Shown here piece after piece: positions 1-7,846 of a DNA stretch of 32,619 nt. Position 1 is the first letter of the stretch, and the number at the start of each line of letters is the position of its first letter. The translations under genes and the position numbers were made by a program. This DNA comes from CAYLYM01 sp964387645. GTDB lineage: Bacteria > Calditrichota > Calditrichia > RBG-13-44-9. The notes below the pieces were generated by a model, which was given only the letters and a program-made list of their open reading frames with translations, did no database searches and was not told where the DNA came from. The DNA is taken from assembly GCA_964387645.1 (NCBI GenBank), contig CAYLYM010000035.1, positions 1 through 32,619 on the forward strand, written 5' to 3'.

Positions 1-1
1 G

Positions 2-76
2 TTAGTGAATACCAATAAATTGATCCTGGATATTCAGAAAAACCCAAAAAAATATTTGAAGATATCGCTATTTTAA
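2..76 (+). CDS. MCE/MlaD-family protein, C-terminal end only (gene starts before the window)
   Basis: The first reading frame that stays open from base 2 encodes about 24 residues ending in NPKKYLKISLF and a TAA stop at 74-76. This closely matches the end of the MCE protein encoded at 1910-2767 (HPKKYIHLSIF), including the preceding leucine/isoleucine-rich segment. MCE proteins of this type are membrane-anchored substrate-binding subunits of Mla-like phospholipid ABC transporters, and the 'PKKY' tail after the coiled coil is common in them. Only the tail is visible, so the MCE domain and any partner mlaE/mlaF genes would lie upstream, outside the window. The assignment rests on similarity to the paralogue alone. 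Confidence 0.7.
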   Translation, partial: LVNTNKLILDIQKNPKKYLKISLF

Positions 77-150
77 AATGAAAATAATTGAGAAACACCA
101 ATAGATATTTCAATCAGAACACAAACAGACGATGCTAAAAACATTTTCTG

Positions 151-1011
151 TTGTATAAACAAATTTTGCTTTTATATTTTACAGTTTTAAGCATTCTCAT
201 CATCCTTTTCTCCAAACCCTTCAGTAATTATTATATTTACATATTGGTCAATGGGCTTTTCAGTCTGGTGGTGATTACTGTTAAAAACCAATCTGAAGCC
301 AAAACTTCTGCTGTTGGGCAATTTGTTCGTTTCTGGTTGCCCCTATTCCTGTTCACATTTATGTACGAAGAAGCCGGTAAATTAATTCATCTTATTAACC
401 GAGGATGGATTGATCCCATTCTAGTTCATATAGATCAAATAATTTTTGGCGTTAATCCCGGACTGTGGGTAGAAAAGTTCGATCATCCCCTTTTGAATGA
501 AATTTTTAGAATCGGCTATGGCTCTTATTATTTCATCATAGTCATCGGAGCAGACATTCTTTATTTCAAAGATGAACGTCAGGAATATGTTCGCATGCTC
601 TCGGCAGTTACAATGGCCTTTTGTCTGTCCTATTTGATGTTCATTATTTTTCCGGCACAGGGATCGAGATTTTTTCAGGCCGATCTTTTTCATACTAACA
701 TGGACGGGTTATGGTTTTCCTGGTTTCAACAGGAAATCATAGAGATTGGTTCGTTTCGCGGCGGCGCCTTCCCCTGTTCTCATATTGCCGTGGCTCTAAT
801 TGTCTGGCTTTCTTTGTACAAAACTCATCGTCGATCTTTTTGGATCATAGTTCCGTTTATAGTCTTGCTTGTTTTGGGAACCGTATATGCCAGATACCAC
901 TATGCAATTGATGGAATTGCCGGGATTCTTCTGGCGCTGGTAGTCTCGCTTTCAGTAAAAAAATCCACGTTCCCTTCCAAATCACGTTTTTTGGAAGATA
1001 AAATTTTTTGA
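151..1011 (+). CDS. PAP2-superfamily membrane phosphatase/phosphotransferase (Aur1-like PAP2_3 type)
   Basis: A 286-residue multi-spanning membrane protein. The two C-terminal PAP2 catalytic motifs are visible: FPCSHIA at about residue 205 (the P-S-x-H motif with the catalytic histidine) and YARYHYAIDGIAG near residue 245 (arginine, histidine and aspartate of the third motif). The classic N-terminal KxxxxxxRP motif is not obvious, as in the Aur1/inositol-phosphorylceramide-synthase-like branch. Known family members remove or transfer phosphate-linked head groups of lipids at the outer face of the inner membrane; the substrate here is unknown. The start is TTG, because an in-frame stop sits at 136-138 and no ATG is available; no clear Shine-Dalgarno is seen. 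It lies 74 bases behind an MCE gene end, so a link to lipid handling is plausible inference. Confidence 0.75.
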   Translation: MYKQILLLYFTVLSILIILFSKPFSNYYIYILVNGLFSLVVITVKNQSEAKTSAVGQFVRFWLPLFLFTFMYEEAGKLIHLINRGWIDPILVHIDQIIFGVNPGLWVEKFDHPLLNEIFRIGYGSYYFIIVIGADILYFKDERQEYVRMLSAVTMAFCLSYLMFIIFPAQGSRFFQADLFHTNMDGLWFSWFQQEIIEIGSFRGGAFPCSHIAVALIVWLSLYKTHRRSFWIIVPFIVLLVLGTVYARYHYAIDGIAGILLALVVSLSVKKSTFPSKSRFLEDKIF

Positions 1012-1084
1012 AGAAAATAGAAAATTATATAAAATTGTTATTTGTTTCAGACCCATTATTGTTTTATTTTTCAATAATTTAAAA

Positions 1085-1406
1085 ATGGAAATAGACAAGG
1101 GAAATTAAAAAGCAAGTAATTAGGCTTTTTAAAGCATTTATTGATTAATCACAATACGAAATTATTAGATTACTTTTACAAAGAGGCGAGATGAGTTATG
1201 CCGATTTTGATAAAGAATTTCACCTGAGTAAACCTGTAATCTCCCATCACTATCGTATGCTATAGGATTTTGGTTTAATTACTACGCAGAAAGAAGGTTT
1301 ATACATTTTTGTTCAGCTCAACAAAAAAGTTTAAAAAAGTTCATTTCAGACTTTGGAAAAATACATTGTTAATAAAATGAAAATTAATCTTATGTTAATT
1401 AATTAA
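1085..1406 (+). pseudogene. Decayed ArsR/SmtB-family winged-helix regulator
   Basis: Read in the frame of base 1131, the region encodes a recognisable ArsR DNA-binding domain: RLFKAFID, then YEIIRLLLQRGEMSYADFDKEF, then LSKPVISHHYRML, DFGLIT and the wing EGLYIFVQLNKKV. The frame is interrupted by TAA at 1146-1148, where the usual proline of 'DPTR' is expected, and by TAG at 1263-1265, inside the conserved 'ML-x-xxGLI' helix-wing junction. The N-terminus (MEIDKGN from ATG 1085) is in another frame. The C-terminus reads VLKKFISDFGK and then YIVNK only if the frame shifts near 1331 and again near 1358. Two nonsense codons plus at least three frameshifts mean it cannot make the protein. Family members repress in response to metals or redox state; the original target may have been the adjacent doxX-like gene. 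Confidence 0.8.
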
Positions 1407-1421
1407 ATGAAGGAGTTTATT

Positions 1422-1801
1422 ATGAACTATATACCATTGGTTGGAAGGATTTTTTATTCAATAATTTTTATTGTCTTTGAATTTAGTCATTTTTTTATCT
1501 GAGAAAAATGACTAAATACAATGCTTCTATAGGAGTGCCTTTGCCTACTGTAGTTGTTATCGTGACAGGGATCATGTTACTTGCTGGTGGTTTAAGTACT
1601 TTATTAAGCTATAAAGTAAAAATTGGAGCTATCGTTATAGTTGTTTTTCTCATTCCTACTTATTTTATCGCTCATTCATTCTGGTATATTTAAGATCCCA
1701 TGCAGTCTCATGTCCAAATTATTATGTTCATGAAGAATATTTCTATGACCGGCGCAGCTTTAATGTTTTATTATTTGGGAAGCAGACTGTTAAGTTTGTA
1801 A
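1422..1801 (+). pseudogene. Decayed DoxX-family membrane protein
   Basis: An AGGAG ribosome site at 1411 precedes ATG 1422, which starts MNYIPLVGRIFYSIIF and continues to a conserved 'FSHFF' segment, where the frame stops at 1500. The rest continues from 1508 in another frame (MTKYNASIGVPLPTVVVIVTGIML, about 61 codons). It is stopped by TAA at 1691-1693 inside FWYI-stop-DPMQ and then runs on to MFMKNISMTGAALMFYY before a final stop at 1799. The order of segments (N-terminal helix, EKMTKYxxSxGVPLP, GGLSxLLxYKxKIGA, SFW-x-x-DPMQ, KNISMTGAALM) matches DoxX/DoxD-like proteins. Two one-base additions in T and A runs near 1490-1508 would explain the first break; the second is a nonsense codon. It sits directly behind a decayed arsR-like gene, so the two probably formed one unit that died together. 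Confidence 0.8.
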
Positions 1802-1909
1802 AAAACATCATAAGTAAAGAAAGGTTACTTAGTTGCGATAAAGCTGAAAAAGATTAGTCAAGTCTAAAAAATCGGAATAATTATTTCCATTATGTATTTT
1901 TTAACTTTA

Positions 1910-2767
1910 TTAAAATATCGATAGATGGATATATTTTTTAGGATGTTTCTTAAAATCAATAATAAGCGTATTTAATTCATTGATCGTTTTATTTAGATTG
2001 TCAATGTATGTTTTATCATTAACAAGGGCGCCGGCGCTTCCCTGACCCCGGTTGATTTTTTCTGCAATTTCTTTTAACTGAGTGGACAAACGCGAGAGTT
2101 GTTCTATCGTTCTGTTAAATTTTATCATACTTAATAGTAGGCTATCCGAAGTTTTATCAATAGCTTTTTGGGCTTTTTCACCGGCCAAACCAACATTATG
2201 AATATCTGAATTGTATTGATCAATGTCTAACTGGCTGATTTTATTGTTGACATTTGATAAGAAGGAATGAAAAAGATCAATAGATTCTGATATTTTTTTC
2301 GATTTATCTTTTAATTCTCCTTCTTTAATACTAATCTTTACCATTTCCAAAATTTCTTTTGCCTGAGAAATTATATCTTTGTTCTTGCCATGTACAACCG
2401 AACCCGGAGCAATAAATTTTTTTGAATTGCCAGGATGGATGGTAATGGCCTTTTCTCCCAAAAGGCTAATAGTATTGATTTCTATTTTGGAATCAACCGG
2501 AATTTTATATCGCTTATTCACATCCACTCGTACAACTACTCCATCTTTTTCAAAATATACATCTTTTGTCCAGCCGATACGATACCCTCTCATAAAAACT
2601 TTGGCTTTATCCTGCAAACCAATGACATCATCAAATTTCACATAAATAATATAATCACGAGTAAAAAATATGCGTTTCCCAGAAAGCGTAATTATTGTTA
2701 CCATTAAAATTATTATACTAAAAAAAATGACTACTCCAGAAATAAAACTCATCCTTTTATAATCCAT
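1910..2767 (-). CDS. mlaD: MCE-domain substrate-binding subunit of Mla-like lipid ABC transporter
   Basis: 285 residues: one N-terminal membrane anchor at about 8-28, then an MCE domain at about 38-115 (YVKFDDVIGLQDKAKVFMRGYRIG ... ISLLGEKAITIHPG in two pieces). A long charged helical region follows, with the GQGSAGALVNDKTYIDNL segment typical of these proteins, and a PKKYIHLSIF tail. MCE proteins form periplasmic rings that bind lipid and pass it between the membranes, with MlaE as permease and MlaF as ATPase. The gene is last in tetR-mlaE-mlaF-mlaD; its start overlaps the end of mlaF by 11 bases, implying translational coupling. It is longer than E. coli MlaD (about 183 residues) because of the coiled-coil extension common in FCB and related bacteria. 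mlaB and mlaC partners are not seen here. Confidence 0.9.
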   Translation of the reverse strand: MDYKRMSFISGVVIFFSIIILMVTIITLSGKRIFFTRDYIIYVKFDDVIGLQDKAKVFMRGYRIGWTKDVYFEKDGVVVRVDVNKRYKIPVDSKIEINTISLLGEKAITIHPGNSKKFIAPGSVVHGKNKDIISQAKEILEMVKISIKEGELKDKSKKISESIDLFHSFLSNVNNKISQLDIDQYNSDIHNVGLAGEKAQKAIDKTSDSLLLSMIKFNRTIEQLSRLSTQLKEIAEKINRGQGSAGALVNDKTYIDNLNKTINELNTLIIDFKKHPKKYIHLSIF

Positions 2768-3488
2768 TTATCTCACCTCCATTATAAAGCAACGATAATT
2801 TTTCATTATCAATTTCTTCTTTTTTTCCGATAAATTCTATTCGTCCATTGGATAGTAGAGCAACACGATCGGCTACATCTTTCATTAATTGAATATCATG
2901 AGTTACAACAATCGAGGTAGTATTAATTTCATTTTTAAACAGATTAATTAACCGACTCACTTTTTCAGCATTAGCTTTATCAAGACCGGTTGTCGGTTCA
3001 TCATAAAAAATATATTTTGGACGTTTTATCAAAGCTCTGGCAATGGCTACTCTTTTTTTCATTCCTCCGCTTAATTCTTCCGGATATTTTTCAAGCACAT
3101 CCCTATCAAGCCCTACGAAGTTCAAAGCTTTTAAAACAATCTGTTCTATCTCATTTGGCCTTTTATTTTTGTACATTGAAAGGTATAATCCTAAATTTTC
3201 CCTTACATCTAGAAAATCAAATAAAGCGCTGTTTTGAAAAACAAAAGCTATTTTTTTCCTGAATTCATCTAATTGTCTTTTTTTTAAGCTACAGATATTA
3301 ATTCCGTCAAAAATAATTTCGCCAGAATCAGGTTCAAATAAACGAACAATTGTTTTAATAAAGACCGTTTTTCCCTGACCACTAGGGCCTAAAATTACTA
3401 ATGTTTCATTATCATATATCTCAAGGTTTACATTTTTAATAATTTTTTGTCCTTCAAAACTTTTACTCAAATTTTTTATTTGAATCAT
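2757..3488 (-). CDS. mlaF: Mla-like lipid transporter ATPase
   Basis: 243-residue ABC ATPase. Walker A is GPSGQGKT at about 34-41, the Q-loop is in the AFVFQNSALFD segment, the signature is LSGGMKKRVAIARAL, Walker B is YIFYDEPTTGLD and the switch histidine is in VVTHD. LSGGM followed by KKR, and the immediate genetic company of MlaE and MCE proteins, identify it as the cytoplasmic ATPase of a phospholipid-trafficking MCE system rather than a generic ABC protein. It overlaps mlaE by 4 bases upstream and mlaD by 11 bases downstream. All nucleotide-binding motifs look intact. Confidence 0.93.
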   Translation of the reverse strand: MIQIKNLSKSFEGQKIIKNVNLEIYDNETLVILGPSGQGKTVFIKTIVRLFEPDSGEIIFDGINICSLKKRQLDEFRKKIAFVFQNSALFDFLDVRENLGLYLSMYKNKRPNEIEQIVLKALNFVGLDRDVLEKYPEELSGGMKKRVAIARALIKRPKYIFYDEPTTGLDKANAEKVSRLINLFKNEINTTSIVVTHDIQLMKDVADRVALLSNGRIEFIGKKEEIDNEKLSLLYNGGEINGL

Positions 3489-4270
3489 AAAAGTAATTCT
3501 CCTAAATAATAATCCAGAATTACAATAATAATTGCAGATAAAACCACAGCGCTCGTGGCCGATTTACCAACGCCGCGGGCTCCACCGCTTGTATTTAAAC
3601 CGTAATAACTACCAATCAATGCTACAAAAGCACCAAATATTCCAGGTTTAATGATGTTTCCAAAAATAATTTCAAAATTTCTAAATCCCATTCGCATTCC
3701 ATTTAAAAATTCATACGGAGAAATCCATTCAGTTAATACAGTTGACATAAAAAATGAGCTAAACATAGCCAAAAAATTTGCAAAAAGTGTGATCACGGGC
3801 ATCATGATGATTGCAGCTAAAATCCTTGGAAAAACAAGAAAACCAGTTGGATCAAGCGGTAGAAGCTCAAGTGCGTCAATCTGTTCCGTTATTTTCATGC
3901 TACCAATTTCTGCTGCAATAGAAGCCCCTATTTTACCTGCCAAAACCAATGATAAAATAATAGGGGAGAGCTCAATAGTGGTACTTTTAAAAATCACATT
4001 AACGGTATATGATCTTGGTACTATTCCCGACGATTGATAAATACCCTGCACAGTAGAGCCTAACCCTACAAAGGTGGAAATAATTAGTACAATGGGCAAT
4101 GTTTCAATGACAAAATGATAAATTTGTTCAATTATCTGCCGACGATAAAACCAGATTTTATGAATGGAAAGAACTGAATTAACAAAGAGAATGGTAATTT
4201 CATAAACTGAAATAAAAAACTTTATTCCTTTATTACCCAATGAAACAAAGAAGCTTCCTTTTTTCATCAT
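3485..4270 (-). CDS. mlaE: Mla-like lipid transporter permease
   Basis: 261-residue MlaE-family integral membrane protein with about five to six hydrophobic segments. The diagnostic central block is present: LVLAGKIGASIAAEIGSM followed by TEQIDALELLPLDP, as is the C-terminal SYYGLNTSGGARGVGKSAT segment. The family dimerises in the inner membrane and passes lipid to or from the MCE ring using MlaF ATPase activity. The start codon shares one base with the upstream tetR stop (TAATG), and a second ATG follows at once, so either of the first two methionines may be used. Position two in a four-gene operon. Confidence 0.92.
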   Translation of the reverse strand: MMKKGSFFVSLGNKGIKFFISVYEITILFVNSVLSIHKIWFYRRQIIEQIYHFVIETLPIVLIISTFVGLGSTVQGIYQSSGIVPRSYTVNVIFKSTTIELSPIILSLVLAGKIGASIAAEIGSMKITEQIDALELLPLDPTGFLVFPRILAAIIMMPVITLFANFLAMFSSFFMSTVLTEWISPYEFLNGMRMGFRNFEIIFGNIIKPGIFGAFVALIGSYYGLNTSGGARGVGKSATSAVVLSAIIIVILDYYLGELLL

Positions 4271-4863
4271 TAATCCTTTCTGGCTATTAAACCATTCAAT
4301 ACAATACGGTTCATTTCTTCAACAATTTTGTCGCATTGTTCTTCATCATGATTAATTAACCATCGAATCCTGATAAAATTGGCCATTTCCATAATGGTGT
4401 TTAAAGTCAGCTCAGTATCTTCTATGTAAAATACACCCTGCTTTATACCTTCTGCTAAAATGGCTTTTAATTTTTCTTTGAAGAGTTGTCGTATTTTTTC
4501 AACCACTGGACGACCATGGGGAGAATACTCTATAAAGCCAATCGGAGCTTTACCAATTTGCTTGGCAAGGGATTTTAAATTTTCATAAACAAGACGAGAA
4601 AATTGAATAAATTTTTGATCTGTTTGTAAGTTGGAATTTAATGATTTTTCAACATTACGTAATATCTGCTGAGCATATTCTAAAACAATTTCATTAAAAA
4701 TAGCTTCTTTATTAGGGTAATAATAATAAATGGATTGTTTTGCCATGCCACATCGACGCGCAATATCATCCAGAGATGTTTTATGAAATCCAAACTGATT
4801 AAATAATTTTCTTGCGGCTTCTTTTATGGTTTGTTGTTTTTTGTTTTTTTCTTTAAAAGTCAT
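4270..4863 (-). CDS. TetR/AcrR-family regulator heading the mla operon
   Basis: 197 residues. The N-terminal helix-turn-helix is clear (AARKLFNQFGFHKTSLDDIA then CGMAKQSIYYYYPNKEAIF, about residues 15-60), followed by a divergent helical ligand-binding domain. It is the first gene of the minus-strand operon and its stop overlaps the mlaE start by one base, so regulator and lipid transporter must be co-transcribed and the regulator very likely controls its own operon. The ligand cannot be read from sequence; a lipid or membrane-active compound is a reasonable guess only. The Shine-Dalgarno is weak (AAAGAAAG). Confidence 0.88.
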   Translation of the reverse strand: MTFKEKNKKQQTIKEAARKLFNQFGFHKTSLDDIARRCGMAKQSIYYYYPNKEAIFNEIVLEYAQQILRNVEKSLNSNLQTDQKFIQFSRLVYENLKSLAKQIGKAPIGFIEYSPHGRPVVEKIRQLFKEKLKAILAEGIKQGVFYIEDTELTLNTIMEMANFIRIRWLINHDEEQCDKIVEEMNRIVLNGLIARKD

Positions 4864-4921
4864 AACTTTCTTTAATTAATTAAATTGCGAAAAATAAAAT
4901 ACAAATTAAGATAATTTGAAT

Positions 4922-6163
4922 CTATTTAATTATTAATTTTTCATTTACCTTCACAAAAGCAAAAAACACGAACATTATGCCACCTAAACAAGCCAGAGCC
5001 ACGCCAACACTAAAAATATCAGCAAGCACGCCAAGCAGAGGTGAGATAATCACCATCAAAATTGTTGTAACTTGAGATTCTACCGAGAGTCCGGATGCCA
5101 TGACTTTATTGGATATCTGATCGCTGATAAAGGCAACATTCATTGGTTTTCTTAGATTATGAATGATGTATAAACCAAGAAATACAAGTACTGAAAGAAA
5201 ACCAAAACTTTTCCATGATGCTAACCCTGCAATAAATAGAAAACTTGCACCTATCCAAAACGTCACATTAATAGCTTTAGCGATGTTAGCGAATCGTTTA
5301 CTAACTTTTTCTGCGCTGTGTGAGGCATAGCTCGTTAGCATGTATATAATAAAATATACAATTCCAATAATGACGGCAGTCCGTCTTGTATCGCTCCAAC
5401 TTAAAAAAAGCGGGATGGAAATTGCTAATGTTTTTATTACAGGTTGTAAATAGTCTTTAGTCGATTTAAAAAAGGCTGTAAAACTTGCGCTATTTAGAAT
5501 GGCCCTCATTGCATCTCGGTCTTTAAAAATAGCGAAAAATGCTTTAAATGTAGTTTTTAATTGTTCTGAAATTGCTCCTTTTTTGAGTTGAATAAGATCA
5601 CCATCTAATTCTTTGGGATATGTAGTTAAGTTTATAAGGTTTAAAACGTAAGGTAAAGCTGTGGCCAGGAACACATATCGGTAGTTACCTGAATAAAAAA
5701 CCAACGCCGCGGCAATTAGTGAATTAATGGCAGAGCCAAATTGTGATGCCGCACGAGTTCGCCCATAATAAGATACTTTTTGATTCTTTAATCCCTTAAT
5801 GTTTAGATATTCCAATATTAACGCTTTATGGGTGCCAGTGCGAAACGCTTCGCCTACGGCAAAAAATATCATTGCTCCAGCAAAAAAATAAAAACCAGTG
5901 AATAAGTAAAAAACAAGAAATGAAATGATATATGCCGAAAAGGACAATAACATAGACTTTCTACGCCCAAAAGCATCAGCGTAAATACCTGAGGGAATTT
6001 CTATAATATTTGTCGTCAGGTCGCGAATGGAATACAACAAACCAATCTGGAAAAAAGAAAGTCCTTCCTCTCTAAAAAGCAGTATTATAAACGGCTCAAA
6101 AAATCGCAGATTTTTTAAAAATCCATAAAAGGAAAATTTATATATCATCCCGTTTTTTTTCAT
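4922..6163 (-). CDS. MFS transporter
   Basis: 413 residues and about twelve hydrophobic segments. MFS motif A is present between helices 2 and 3 as GIYADAFGRRKSMLLS near residues 59-74. Parts of the N-terminal half (RTRAASQFGSAINSLIAA) resemble drug or unknown-substrate MFS members. An AGGAGAT ribosome-binding site sits a few bases upstream of ATG 6163. The gene lies 58 bases upstream of the tetR-mla operon in the same direction, so read-through is possible, and 257 bases downstream of another MFS gene. Substrate unknown. Confidence 0.82.
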   Translation of the reverse strand: MKKNGMIYKFSFYGFLKNLRFFEPFIILLFREEGLSFFQIGLLYSIRDLTTNIIEIPSGIYADAFGRRKSMLLSFSAYIISFLVFYLFTGFYFFAGAMIFFAVGEAFRTGTHKALILEYLNIKGLKNQKVSYYGRTRAASQFGSAINSLIAAALVFYSGNYRYVFLATALPYVLNLINLTTYPKELDGDLIQLKKGAISEQLKTTFKAFFAIFKDRDAMRAILNSASFTAFFKSTKDYLQPVIKTLAISIPLFLSWSDTRRTAVIIGIVYFIIYMLTSYASHSAEKVSKRFANIAKAINVTFWIGASFLFIAGLASWKSFGFLSVLVFLGLYIIHNLRKPMNVAFISDQISNKVMASGLSVESQVTTILMVIISPLLGVLADIFSVGVALACLGGIMFVFFAFVKVNEKLIIK

Positions 6164-6290
6164 TTAAGCCTATCTCCTAAAAATATTTCAATATGAGACG
6201 AAATATTTTTACATTTTACTTTGAAGATATTTAAAGTTACACTGTATTAGAATTTTTGTGAATATCAGGAAACTGTTTATCCATAATTGC

Positions 6291-6353
6291 CTAAGTACAT
6301 TCTTCTTGTATTTAATGACATTGAGCAGCAAATTCAAAAAATTGTTTCTCATG
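6291..6353 (-). other. Possible 20-codon leader peptide behind a perfect extended Shine-Dalgarno
   Basis: On the minus strand, AAGGAGGTGATCCT (complement of 6361-6374) is an extended match to the anti-Shine-Dalgarno end of 16S rRNA. The next ATG (6353-6351) opens a 20-residue frame, MRNNFLNLLLNVIKYKKKCT, ending at 6291. Spacing from AGGAGG to ATG is about 14 bases, longer than usual, which weakens the case. It could be a leader peptide for the MFS gene that starts at 6163, or the relic of a lost gene. Low confidence. Confidence 0.2.
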
Positions 6354-6420
6354 TTCTCTAAGGATCACCTCCTTCTTTTTGCTTTGCATAGCTGAGCAGT
6401 TACATAATTGTCAAGAATTT

Positions 6421-7791
6421 TCATCTAACCTTTCCTCTTGCAATCGATGCAAATATGCCAATAAAACATAAGGAACTAAAAATAAGAAAGTTTATTTTAG
6501 TACTTTTTAAAAAAAGATAATGATGTTCTGGAATAATTTGTGTTCTTCCTATAAATATAGCGAATATTAGCATGGCAATTCCCATGCTAAGTGATTGTCC
6601 CATCAATCGCATTGTTCCAAGCGTTCCAGATGCTATTCCATAAAATTTTTTATCTACAGAACTCATTATTGCATTTGTATTAGGAGAAGAAAAAAGAGCA
6701 AAACCAAAACCAAGAATAAACAAGCTAGCTATAAGGAAACCTAAGGTTGACCTTTCATTTAAAAAAATCAGTAGAAAAAGTCCCATTGTTGTCAATGCCA
6801 TCCCCAGTGAAGCTACTATTCTGGGTTCAATTCGGTCCGAAAGCTTACCTGCAAAAGGCGAAAAAAGAGCCTGAACAGCAGGTTGTGAAACTAAGATTAA
6901 ACCAGCGGTTTTGGGATTAAAGTTTTTAATATATTGTAAATAGAGACTCAAGAGAAAAGACACTGCAAATGTTGCACTGTAGTTGATGAGTGCTGCTAGA
7001 TTAGAAAAAGTAAAAGTTATATTGTTTTTAAAGAGATACATATTTAAAACAGGACTTTCTGTCTCCATTTCCCATTTTACAAATAACAGAATTCCAGAAA
7101 CACCTATCAAAATTAACACAATACCTGCTTTTCCCGGTAATAGAGAAAAACCATATATTAAAGTGGACAAGGCAATTCCATAGATTGAAAAGCCAATAAA
7201 ATCGAATTTCTCTCCCTCTGCTTCGGCCCATTCGCCTTTCAGTTTCCAAAAAGTAAAAATAATTATTACCAGTCCTACCGGTAAAATTGACAGAAAAATG
7301 CTTCTCCATCCTAAATACTGTGTTAAAAATCCACCCAAAAATGGACCAAGTGAAAGTCCTAAATAAGTTGCTGCAACATTTATTCCTAACACTTTACCTC
7401 TTTTGCCAACAGGAAAAACCGAAGTAAGAATAGCCACGCCGGTACTGTAAATCATTGAACTACCAATCCCTTGCAATATTCGAGAGTAAATAAGTGTAAA
7501 AGCTGAATTTGACACTGCACAGAGAAGAGATGATAAGGTAAAGATAAAAATACCATATAAGAATATTTTCTTCCTACCATAAATATCCGCGATTCTGCCA
7601 AAAGGGACGAGGAATACTGCAGCTGATAAAATATATGAAGTTGTTATCCAACTTAACAAAACAACATCTATATTAAATTCTTTCCCAATTGAAGGAAGGG
7701 CAATGTTTATAGATGAACCGATGAAAGGTGTCAAAAAAGAAGCAAGTGTAGCAGCAATTAAAACAAATTTTTTGGTTGAGTTATTATCCAT
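6421..7791 (-). CDS. MFS transporter, DHA2 (EmrB/QacA) type
   Basis: About 456 residues with roughly fourteen hydrophobic segments, as expected for the drug:proton antiporter-2 group. Motif A reads GRIADIYGRKKIFLYG, and a motif-C-like GLSLGPFLGGFLTQYLGWRSIF segment marks an exporter. The frame is open to a TTG at 7800, but ATG at 7791 (MDNNSTKKF) is the better start; neither has a strong Shine-Dalgarno. It starts 55 bases behind the stop of the next MFS gene upstream, so the two are probably co-transcribed. Likely proton-driven export of a hydrophobic compound; substrate unknown. Confidence 0.85.
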   Translation of the reverse strand: MDNNSTKKFVLIAATLASFLTPFIGSSINIALPSIGKEFNIDVVLLSWITTSYILSAAVFLVPFGRIADIYGRKKIFLYGIFIFTLSSLLCAVSNSAFTLIYSRILQGIGSSMIYSTGVAILTSVFPVGKRGKVLGINVAATYLGLSLGPFLGGFLTQYLGWRSIFLSILPVGLVIIIFTFWKLKGEWAEAEGEKFDFIGFSIYGIALSTLIYGFSLLPGKAGIVLILIGVSGILLFVKWEMETESPVLNMYLFKNNITFTFSNLAALINYSATFAVSFLLSLYLQYIKNFNPKTAGLILVSQPAVQALFSPFAGKLSDRIEPRIVASLGMALTTMGLFLLIFLNERSTLGFLIASLFILGFGFALFSSPNTNAIMSSVDKKFYGIASGTLGTMRLMGQSLSMGIAMLIFAIFIGRTQIIPEHHYLFLKSTKINFLIFSSLCFIGIFASIARGKVR

Positions 7792-7846
7792 TGTACACAA
7801 GAAGTTTTTTCTTATAACACGTATATTTCTTGTTGCCTGATAATTT

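Noticed and set aside
421..693. Minus-strand open frame of 90 codons inside the PAP2 gene
   Set aside because: It is antisense to a clear membrane protein with conserved motifs, and its translation resembles no known protein.
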